Part shown: one piece after another, positions 6,820-14,816 of the stretch | How the letters are laid out: each line of letters starts with the position of its first letter | Position numbering within the stretch: the first letter of the stretch is position 1 | Virus record (IMG/VR): IMGVR_UViG_3300025449_000031 | Coordinates: 1-31,742 of that record | DNA length: 31,742 nucleotides | From: a virus | Direction: 5' to 3' (one strand) | Program-made: the position numbers and the translations under genes | The notes under the pieces: model-generated | The model's database searches: none | What the model was told of the DNA's origin: nothing | What the model saw: only the letters and a program-made list of their open reading frames with translations

Positions 6820-9800
6820 TTAAATCTGTAATGCTATAGCACGAAGTTCTGATGCCTTAGGAACTGCTGCGGCACTAGAGGCCAACAATACAATCTTAAT
6901 AGCAAAGAACTGGAAGTTTGTATAAGTTGTTCCGTTGGATGTATATTGGAACTCACCGTTTGTTCCAGTCATAACAGAAGTTGGTAACAAATAAGCAAAA
7001 TCAATATAGTTTGATGTATCAGATGCGGAAGAATATGTCTGACCGCTGTTACCTTGGTATGCCATTTGTATCCATGGTTTATTATTAAAGTTATCTGGAT
7101 CGTATTGGTTCATTAACTTGCAGTAAACCAAAACATCTGTTCCTGGTGGACGATAGTTGGTCAAATACACGTTAAGGTCACTTGCGGCCTGGCCTTGTGC
7201 AAGTGTGATTGTTTCTGAAATGTATTTATTAAGTGCGGATCCACCCATCGGATTGGTTTCACCTGTAGCATCGTTATTAACAAGGCTATCAATAAGAACA
7301 CAATATGTTGTCGCCAAATCTAATAGAGGTGATGTATAGATTGAGTTGCTTTCAATCTGAACTTGTACCTTATTGGATCGGTTACCAGATAGTAATGAAG
7401 ATTCTAATGATTTAGAATAGATTTCCATTTCATTTGTAAAGAATGTTGAAGATGCTTCCGAAACTGGAACATATCCACTATCACTTACGGCACCTACTTT
7501 ATAAGTGTCCATAAAGTATTGTGAACCAGTTTTGGTGAAGTTAAGAACATCCGGATGGATACTAACACCAGAATAGGTGTAGTTTAGCATGTCTGTTATT
7601 TTAGCACGGAATGCATAACCACCGGATCTGGTATCTTGAATCCAATCACCTACTTTAAATCCACCTGTGGAAGCAGCCATCTCAACATAAACATTAGAAT
7701 AAGAATCATTATAGAAAGTTAGAACTGCTGAGTTATTAGCAATTGCTGCCACAATACCATGACCACCAGATGTGGCAGTAACCATTTCACCAATCTGATA
7801 ACGGGTATTTGACGTTTGATATTGTCCACCACTAACTGAAACAAGTTGTCCGGCGGCAGCTGCACCAGAAACATTACCTGTTAGAGTATCACCTACGGTA
7901 ATAGTTCCACTAACACCTGATAGTGTTAATGTATCACCAGAAACAAAGTGGTCATTAATAAGAGTTGAGAATGATGCACTCACATTTGAAAGATACCATT
8001 TCTCAATACCTTGCTGGCCAAGAGTGAATGTTGTTGTGCCGGTAGCAAAGTTGGCGATGTAAACGTTAATAGTAAGATCGGAATCTGAGATAAGGTTCCA
8101 TGTAATATTATCGTTTGTGAAATAGAAGTTTCCATATTGCTGTCTATTAGAATATGTAGCACCTTTGTTTGATCCATATTGTTGTGTCTGACTTAATGTC
8201 GCACACCAAAGGTATGTGTTAGGATCAACGATGCCGCCGGTACCTGCGGTCCCGTGGACTGTAAATGCATAAGATTGATTATTATGCAAGAATACAGGAT
8301 AAGGGAATCTGATTTGTAATGGATTTGTCACACCATCTGTAGATACTGGAATGTTTGCGTTCTTAACATAAACATAACTTCCTGGTACCTGTGTATTGGT
8401 AATCTGACCGGCACTATCTAGTGTTCTAATCTCAAACCAAAGGTCTCTGCTATCCGACTTTGTAGCAACGAACACATCGTAACCTAAACAGAATACACCT
8501 TCTTCGTCGGTTGGGACTTTGATGTTGACGTTATAAGCCATACAGCAGTTATGAACAACATAACCTTCGACGATGTATGTGGAGTCGCCGCTGAGTGTTA
8601 GATCGTAAACCGTGTAGTCTGGATCAAAGTCAACGATTTCTGTTCCTAGTTCATGGTAATCAACAAACTTAAAGTTGACCTTATCATCCGACTCCATGTC
8701 AACGATTTTTAGTTTGTCAAGTGGATCAATACCCTCTTCACGGTTTTCACCTTCGAGAATATGCTGGTTGGTACCATTCTTTCTAATGACACTCTTTGGA
8801 TCCCAAGTCTTCCATCCTTTGTCGGTGAGGAAGATGTGATCGTCTGTGGCATAGAATCCTTCTTGGAACTTAACCATCTTACGGTCACCGACATTGATTG
8901 TCCTTGACTTCATAACGGTATTAATATCACCATTCGCGCCGATTACCTTTTCACCAACATTAACGTCAGAGATTGGTTTCCAAGTCTTGTCGGCCATCAG
9001 CACCTTTGCTTCTGGATTGAAGCAGGAGTAAGGAGGAGGCGTTGTATTGACAAGAGTGGTGTTTGCGTATGACAAATAGCTTTGCTGAATAACTGGTGAG
9101 TTATAAGCAACGGACTGAGTTGAGTATACCGTTTCCTGTAATGTCTGTTGTGTTCCTTGTGCAAAGAACTGTGCTGATGCCCAAGTTGTAATGCCTGCTC
9201 CAGGAGCAGTTGAACCAGGTGCCAGGTTAATATTATCCTGAACAATCATAAGTCTTTGACCTACGTTAAACTTAGGACATCCAGCATTAAGAGGATTTGT
9301 TGTATCAAAAATCTTAAAGGCATAATAAAGTGAACCATCAGCATTAACAACTAATGGCGCACCCATTACTGCATAGGTAGAAGTGGCCAATAGTGCAGCA
9401 ACGTTAGGACTCTGAATACCGGATGCTGTGTATGTATTAACACGGCTAACGGCATTAAACTGATCCGCTGTAAGTGGTGTGCAGTAAGCATCAACATTCA
9501 CGGAGTCAAAGAAAGCATGAACCTTGGCATTTGGCATCAAACCTAAAACACTAACCAAGATTTCTTGTGGCTGAATGTATGGTATAATAGATGTGTTAAT
9601 GACGTTATAACCACCAACAGCCTGGCCGCTTTGTTGGGTAATAAAGTTATTGGTACCCATTCGATCATTTTCGGTGGTTTGAACGATTGTAGCACCACCT
9701 GTACCATAACTGTGAATCCAAGTGTCAACATAACCTACAGCCGCAGCATAGGTAGAGAATGTTTTAACAGGTTCATTTGTTGCTGCCCAACCAGTACCAT

Positions 9801-12800
9801 AAACGGTATAACCGGTGATAAACTGAGTCCATGCACCCCACGTCTGACCAATCCAGGTATTTGTCTGCACGGCAGTAGAAACAGGAACATTTGGACCTGT
9901 ACCAACACTTACGTTGATAAGTGAAGAACTTGATGTTATGTTAATGTATTGATCAGGAGCATAGATTGTATCAACCCAAACGTCATCTGATGGGCTTAGT
10001 GTCATTCTACCAACATAGAAGTAAGCATTTCTTTCCAAGTTTAGAGAAGTTGTTGCCCATGGTTGCTGGAAATATTGCTGAGTGGTATACGCAAAAGTAA
10101 TCATACCATTACTCATTACAGTATTAGTACCACTCAAATAATCATAGTAAATAGGTTTGGTAGAGTAAATAGGTCTGATACATAACTCTAGTGGATCAAA
10201 TGCAATCCTCATATCAGGGTTTAGATATATTGCTGATGAAGAGTTATCTTTAAATGTATCGATAAAGATACCGTTTTTGAACCTTGTCAAACCATCGGCA
10301 TTCATGATGTTCATGTTTAATGCGGAGGATTCCAACAGGGTCAAAGAAGCATAGTATTCTAGATTTTTAATACGATTATCAAGAATACCCAAGTCTCTCA
10401 TGGTATAGATTTTTGTAGAAACTGTCTGAACGGAACAGGCAAGGTCTTGACGGCCTATAAGATTACCATAAGCAGGTGACAAAGATGGATAAGGTGCTAA
10501 TGTGATAATAGCCATGGCCATTTGTGTATCAAGTGCTGAAGGAGGTACAGGAGTTGCTGCCGCAGTTCCTTTTATTACCGATAGAACACCATTCTTATTA
10601 CCAACAAGAACGTCTTGACGACCAAGATAGTATGAATAACTATATGTTATCTGTGATGATGGAACAGGCAAATACATTTCACCTGAATAATAGAATGTTG
10701 TAGACTTTGATGGATTTGTAGATGCTGATCCAACTACTGTGGCATCTGTTGCTGTGTTTGTTTTTACAGGTCTAAAATCCAAATAGTTTCTCAGATCAAA
10801 TCGGTAGTGAGATGATGGAGAAGTATAAAGTGGAACCTGTTCTGTTCTAATAGCATTTGATGGTGTTGGTACTGTAACGTCATCAATGTTATAAGAATCA
10901 ATGGTAAAGTATCCTGAATAGTTACCAAAATTTGGTAAGAAGTAATCAAAATAAACCAACAAATAGTCACCAGAACTTGGTGCAAAACCACCTACAGGAT
11001 ATATACTTGCGGTATCATACATGTTATCACGTTGGCCGTTATCTAACCTGAAATAACCTGTAACGTCTTGACCATCTGTTAAACTGGCTGGCGCTGAACC
11101 ATTTTTTCTGACAACTTTTCTGATTGCATAAACATCAGAGAATCCTAGAGGATATGGACCTGTTGTGCCATTAGGATGTGTAGATACGTTAATATTAACA
11201 TAACGTTGAGGTTCCAAAATCTTTTTAACTTCTTGAATACCAGCAGTAGCTACTTTATATGTAACAGTAACAGGAACGGTTGTAGAATAACCTTCCTGCA
11301 TAGAAATCTGTAGTGTTGTTGGTGTGGCAGAGACGGACCTTGGTGAACCATTCCTAACACCAACACCATTTAGATTGGCAATATCACCTGCTTTGTATGC
11401 TTTGAATACGTTGCTGGTTGTAACGGAAGCAGGAACAGGTGCAGACACAGTAATTTGTGTATCGCTTGTAATACCTGTAATATAATAGGTATTTGCCAGG
11501 CCTGTCAACTCAATCTTATCACCAACATTAAGTTTAGTAAACTGTGTGCTAACACCATAAAGGATGTTACCTCCGCCCATAGATGAAACGGTTGCTGAAC
11601 CCCACAAAGGACCAATATTGATTGATGCTTGGTATGTTACAGTAATGTCCTGTGCGAGTTCTGTTTGTGATAGTAATGTAGTACCATAAGGTAGTTCCTG
11701 TGTACCTGTGCCACTACCAGCGATTGTAAGAGAAACGTTACCTGCGGTTGATAAGTAAAGAGATGTTGCCGTTTGTTCATAGTTATAGGTTACAGAACCG
11801 TTACCATCAACGTTACGAACTGTTTTAGTTGATGGAGAACCAGCATAATACAACATAGGTTGTGGATATGTAGCCTGTAGAACTGTATTTGCGATTCCTG
11901 CTGTAGCACCAACAACGTCAGCACCTGATGCAGCAAAACTTCCTGTAAAGTATAAACTCAAAACTTGAGAGAATGTTTTACCTGCGTTCATAGTAATGTC
12001 TGCCAAATAGATATTATAAATGGCATCATAACCTTTTACACCGGAAACATACTCTACACCTAATAGTGATGCTGAACCGATCTGAGTACCTGATTCCGAA
12101 CCTGTTGACCATTTCTGTCCGTTTGGTATTCCACCATTTGTAATTCTCTGGTTAGGAGTGTCATAGAAATAAACTCTTGAACCTACGTCAGCAGTCCATG
12201 TACCAACAAACTCATTAACTGTTAAATACTGGCCCATAGTTGCTGATGATAACTGCACACCAACATTCTGTGAATCCATAGGTTTGGTGATTGTAATGTC
12301 GTATTTTCCAGGATTTGTTAGATTATAACCTTTAACGTATGCCTTACCAGCACTAACTGAGGTAATCAACAAGTCTGTATTACCACCTTGTGCAGGTGTG
12401 TAACGACCGTTATTGACACCGTTGTTTTCGTGTTCTTGTAGTGAAACGCTTAGACCACTAACAACAAAGTCACCGTCAACGTCATACATTCTGGTTGCCA
12501 TAGCATCATTAATACTATTAAACTGAGTGTCACTATTAAGGATTTGAATATTACCATTTGATATGGCGAAAAGTGTAATGAAATCAGCAGGTGGTGTTGT
12601 GCCGTATGGGAAAACTGTTAGCTGTGGATCTAATCTTAGACGATCAGCACCAGGAGCACCATAGTTTGATGATTGTTGTGCAGGATCTAATAGAGAAGAA
12701 TCCGCTGATGCTGTTACAATATCTTCATATACATAGAAACCTACGAGTGAAGATGGATTTGGATTATATCTTTCAAGGATTGCTGACTGAGTTGGAAAGT

Positions 12801-13449
12801 AAATAAAATGGTCTTTAGCAAAGAACACACCTTCTGAAATCTCAAACCAAGAACCATAACCTGTATTTGCAACAGGATCGGTATTTAATACTTTAGCAGT
12901 AAGAGTTGTGTTGGCAATACTAAGTGTTTCACCAGCCGCAAAAACACGGGCATTACTTGTATTGGAAGCAGTTAGATATTGAACGTATAGAGTTTTGGTA
13001 TTTGTGGTCGTACCATCTGTATCTGCTACTGTTATAACTTGTGCAGTAATGTTACTTGATGCACCTTTTACGGCATGACCAATAAAAGAGGCCACATTAA
13101 CTGTTCCACCGACCACATCTGTATTCTGAATTTTGACGAAAGGAATAGGATTACCTTTTACATCACCATAGTTGGAACGAATGTTAAAAGCACCAGGAAT
13201 AATGATAGAACCATCTTTGAAGATGTTTGTACCAAATCGTTTGATCTGGCTTTGTATCATAGTCTGTATTTGTGTTAGCTCGCGAGCCTGAACTGAATAA
13301 CCAGGTTTAAAAAGGATTCGATAGTATTCGCTTTCAGGCTTATAATCATCATAGTATGGTGTCACATTAAAATTGGTTGTCAAACTACTCTGAATTTGAT
13401 TGGCCGAATTAGATGAGGTATTTGCACCGTTAAAATCTGTGAATGACAT
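6820..13449 (-). CDS. Giant DUF4815 baseplate/tail protein precursor interrupted by a mini-intein (2209 aa)
   Basis: The N-terminus (about residues 41-86: YYRILFKPGYSVQARELTQI then GTNIFKDGSIIIPG) is the hallmark of DUF4815, a structural family of T4-like marine phages. The DUF4815-like region appears to run to about residue 1000. Residues 1476-1634 are an intein (separate entry). If spliced, a mature protein of 2050 residues results. The C-terminal extein (1635-2209) begins with a beta domain containing VFCLGYDVFVATKSDSRDLW and FPYPVFLHNNQSYAFTV, like the 'PVYL' domain of large baseplate/appendage proteins. A further Gly/Thr-rich beta segment lies at about 1840-1950. AAGGA precedes ATG at 13449, 11 bp after the gp8-like stop. 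It is probably the peripheral baseplate component joining wedges to fibres. The exact T4 equivalent (gp10 region) is uncertain. Confidence 0.85.
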   Translation of the reverse strand: MSFTDFNGANTSSNSANQIQSSLTTNFNVTPYYDDYKPESEYYRILFKPGYSVQARELTQIQTMIQSQIKRFGTNIFKDGSIIIPGAFNIRSNYGDVKGNPIPFVKIQNTDVVGGTVNVASFIGHAVKGASSNITAQVITVADTDGTTTNTKTLYVQYLTASNTSNARVFAAGETLSIANTTLTAKVLNTDPVANTGYGSWFEISEGVFFAKDHFIYFPTQSAILERYNPNPSSLVGFYVYEDIVTASADSSLLDPAQQSSNYGAPGADRLRLDPQLTVFPYGTTPPADFITLFAISNGNIQILNSDTQFNSINDAMATRMYDVDGDFVVSGLSVSLQEHENNGVNNGRYTPAQGGNTDLLITSVSAGKAYVKGYNLTNPGKYDITITKPMDSQNVGVQLSSATMGQYLTVNEFVGTWTADVGSRVYFYDTPNQRITNGGIPNGQKWSTGSESGTQIGSASLLGVEYVSGVKGYDAIYNIYLADITMNAGKTFSQVLSLYFTGSFAASGADVVGATAGIANTVLQATYPQPMLYYAGSPSTKTVRNVDGNGSVTYNYEQTATSLYLSTAGNVSLTIAGSGTGTQELPYGTTLLSQTELAQDITVTYQASINIGPLWGSATVSSMGGGNILYGVSTQFTKLNVGDKIELTGLANTYYITGITSDTQITVSAPVPASVTTSNVFKAYKAGDIANLNGVGVRNGSPRSVSATPTTLQISMQEGYSTTVPVTVTYKVATAGIQEVKKILEPQRYVNINVSTHPNGTTGPYPLGFSDVYAIRKVVRKNGSAPASLTDGQDVTGYFRLDNGQRDNMYDTASIYPVGGFAPSSGDYLLVYFDYFLPNFGNYSGYFTIDSYNIDDVTVPTPSNAIRTEQVPLYTSPSSHYRFDLRNYLDFRPVKTNTATDATVVGSASTNPSKSTTFYYSGEMYLPVPSSQITYSYSYYLGRQDVLVGNKNGVLSVIKGTAAATPVPPSALDTQMAMAIITLAPYPSLSPAYGNLIGRQDLACSVQTVSTKIYTMRDLGILDNRIKNLEYYASLTLLESSALNMNIMNADGLTRFKNGIFIDTFKDNSSSAIYLNPDMRIAFDPLELCIRPIYSTKPIYYDYLSGTNTVMSNGMITFAYTTQQYFQQPWATTSLNLERNAYFYVGRMTLSPSDDVWVDTIYAPDQYINITSSSSLINVSVGTGPNVPVSTAVQTNTWIGQTWGAWTQFITGYTVYGTGWAATNEPVKTFSTYAAAVGYVDTWIHSYGTGGATIVQTTENDRMGTNNFITQQSGQAVGGYNVINTSIIPYIQPQEILVSVLGLMPNAKVHAFFDSVNVDAYCTPLTADQFNAVSRVNTYTASGIQSPNVAALLATSTYAVMGAPLVVNADGSLYYAFKIFDTTNPLNAGCPKFNVGQRLMIVQDNINLAPGSTAPGAGITTWASAQFFAQGTQQTLQETVYSTQSVAYNSPVIQQSYLSYANTTLVNTTPPPYSCFNPEAKVLMADKTWKPISDVNVGEKVIGANGDINTVMKSRTINVGDRKMVKFQEGFYATDDHIFLTDKGWKTWDPKSVIRKNGTNQHILEGENREEGIDPLDKLKIVDMESDDKVNFKFVDYHELGTEIVDFDPDYTVYDLTLSGDSTYIVEGYVVHNCCMAYNVNIKVPTDEEGVFCLGYDVFVATKSDSRDLWFEIRTLDSAGQITNTQVPGSYVYVKNANIPVSTDGVTNPLQIRFPYPVFLHNNQSYAFTVHGTAGTGGIVDPNTYLWCATLSQTQQYGSNKGATYSNRQQYGNFYFTNDNITWNLISDSDLTINVYIANFATGTTTFTLGQQGIEKWYLSNVSASFSTLINDHFVSGDTLTLSGVSGTITVGDTLTGNVSGAAAAGQLVSVSGGQYQTSNTRYQIGEMVTATSGGHGIVAAIANNSAVLTFYNDSYSNVYVEMAASTGGFKVGDWIQDTRSGGYAFRAKITDMLNYTYSGVSIHPDVLNFTKTGSQYFMDTYKVGAVSDSGYVPVSEASSTFFTNEMEIYSKSLESSLLSGNRSNKVQVQIESNSIYTSPLLDLATTYCVLIDSLVNNDATGETNPMGGSALNKYISETITLAQGQAASDLNVYLTNYRPPGTDVLVYCKLMNQYDPDNFNNKPWIQMAYQGNSGQTYSSASDTSNYIDFAYLLPTSVMTGTNGEFQYTSNGTTYTNFQFFAIKIVLLASSAAAVPKASELRAIALQI
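8548..9024 (-). other. In-frame mini-intein (Hint domain, 159 aa) within the DUF4815 gene
   Basis: The element spans residues 1476-1634. Block A begins at Cys1 (CFNPEAKVLMADKTWKPI) and continues NVGEKVIG. Block B contains the TxxH motif in FYATDDHIFLTDKGW. Block F is TVYDLTLSGDSTYIVEGY. Block G is VVHN, followed by Cys+1 in the extein (CCMAYNVN). Cys1, the block-B Thr and His, the penultimate His, the terminal Asn and the +1 Cys are all present, so standard class-1 protein splicing is predicted. At 159 residues there is no room for a LAGLIDADG or HNH endonuclease, and none is seen. My hand count over 8581-9000 gives about 43% GC, slightly above the flanking coding sequence. The frame is intact on both sides. 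Confidence 0.93.
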
Positions 13450-13460
13450 TTTCTATCCTT

Positions 13461-14786
13461 TTAGAAACTTAAAACTATTTTAAAATCTTCGTTTTGGTCA
13501 TCTGCTCTTGAGATGGGAGTTATATTGTCCTTATATAGGATATGTCCTTTATAAGGTTGACAATCTGGATATTGAGGATTACCGCTAACATATCTCTGTG
13601 CCGATGATGTATAACCATAAATTAGATTGGAAACAGGTGTTCCGTTTGTATTATTTATTTTTAACAGTGAGTTGGCTGAATCCCATGCTACCACAACTCC
13701 TGTAAAATATGCATTAGATAAATTAGGTCCTTGATAAACGATTTCGTCGTTAATATAATCTGTGGTAGAACTACTCTGACTTAGAGTAAGTGTCATGGCT
13801 TGAGAAAACGCCAAGTTGGTCATATTGTTTGTAGTACCATAAACCACCGGATCAGCCAACAATGCAATTTGCCTGTAATCATTTTGTGTTACAAGAACAC
13901 CATTTTCGTTACCATCCAACTGTGGATTGATCATAATATATGAACCACCTAGTTCATAAAGTGGATCAGAACCATGACCTCCTGGAGGACTAATGATTGC
14001 TCTGGCAGTCGCATACTTACCTACGTTTGATGTGATGTAAACATTTGCATAAGTATATCCTGAACCATAGTTGTCAATAACGATACTTTGTACCGTATCA
14101 GTTTGTGTATTGACAACAGCATAAGCATTAGCAAACTGTCCGTCACCTGTTACCGTAACGGTAATAATTTGTTGATAAAGATATCCTTCTCCACCTGAGG
14201 TAACGACTATGCTATTGATAGCACCTGGAACGGCATCCTGCTGAACTTGCCACTGTAAAGAGTTGTCGTCTTGTGTTAGTGTTTTAACTGGAATGAAACT
14301 ATTGGTGGTAAATCTTTGCTGTTCATTACCATTTAAGGTATACATGTATTTCCAATAATATTGATCGGCAGCCTGAAACATGATACCAGGGTTGGTTGAT
14401 GTTGGTTTGTAAATTGAAGGTTGACCGTAGTTATTGGCAATACATTTATAAACGTTAAAGTCGTCTGTAATAACATAATATGCTGTATTGGCACCTTTTG
14501 TTAATGAATCCTGTGTGTGATCATAGGCCATATAAACGGTATTTGTGGTCCAGTTAAATCTTGGAATAACATGATAAACATCGCTACCAAATAACTGTTT
14601 TCCACCAATCATAGTTCTCCAGACTTCATTATAAGATTCCACAGAGGTATTAGCTTGATCAGGATTTTGATCATTAGTCCATGGAGATTGGTAACCAAAT
14701 GTTAAATAAACATTGGCGCCGTCTATGTTATTTTTAAACTGTTCTGCTGAATAAACTTCAAGGTCTTTGGAATATACTGATGCCAT
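13461..14786 (-). CDS. gp8: Baseplate wedge protein, gp8-like (441 aa)
   Basis: The N-terminal region (AEQFKNNIDGANVYLTFGYQ, then PWTNDQNPDQ, YNEVWRTMIGGK and YHVIPRFNW) matches the enlarged gp8 wedge subunits of marine T4-like phages as I remember them. T4 gp8 itself is 334 residues. The extra length includes a beta module with two GxGY-type motifs (TSGGEGYLYQQ, DNYGSGYTYAN) at about residues 190-270, also seen in the gp6 and gp7-like neighbours. The C-terminus (CQPYKGHILYKDNITPISRA, then DDQNEDFKIVLSF) closes the wedge-type domain. A TATAAATA late-promoter octamer lies 23 bp upstream of ATG, and an AAAGAG ribosome-binding site precedes the start. The protein acts in the wedge, connecting gp6/gp7 to the periphery. 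Confidence 0.75.
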   Translation of the reverse strand: MASVYSKDLEVYSAEQFKNNIDGANVYLTFGYQSPWTNDQNPDQANTSVESYNEVWRTMIGGKQLFGSDVYHVIPRFNWTTNTVYMAYDHTQDSLTKGANTAYYVITDDFNVYKCIANNYGQPSIYKPTSTNPGIMFQAADQYYWKYMYTLNGNEQQRFTTNSFIPVKTLTQDDNSLQWQVQQDAVPGAINSIVVTSGGEGYLYQQIITVTVTGDGQFANAYAVVNTQTDTVQSIVIDNYGSGYTYANVYITSNVGKYATARAIISPPGGHGSDPLYELGGSYIMINPQLDGNENGVLVTQNDYRQIALLADPVVYGTTNNMTNLAFSQAMTLTLSQSSSTTDYINDEIVYQGPNLSNAYFTGVVVAWDSANSLLKINNTNGTPVSNLIYGYTSSAQRYVSGNPQYPDCQPYKGHILYKDNITPISRADDQNEDFKIVLSF

Positions 14787-14808
14787 GGTCTTTCTCTTTT
14801 ATACCTTC

Positions 14809-14816
14809 TATTTATA
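14809..14816 (-). promoter_or_regulatory. T4-type late promoter octamer (TATAAATA) before the gp8-like gene
   Basis: The minus strand reads TATAAATA, an exact match to the T4 late promoter -10 element recognised by the gp55 sigma factor. It overlaps the stop codon of the gp7-like gene. A start site would be expected near 14802, leaving an AAAGAG ribosome-binding site before ATG at 14786, which is good geometry. No -35 element is needed in the T4 late system. Confidence 0.5.

Noticed and set aside
8548-9024. Homing endonuclease or split intein
   Set aside because: The element is only 159 residues, continuous in frame, and lacks any LAGLIDADG, HNH or GIY-YIG motif.
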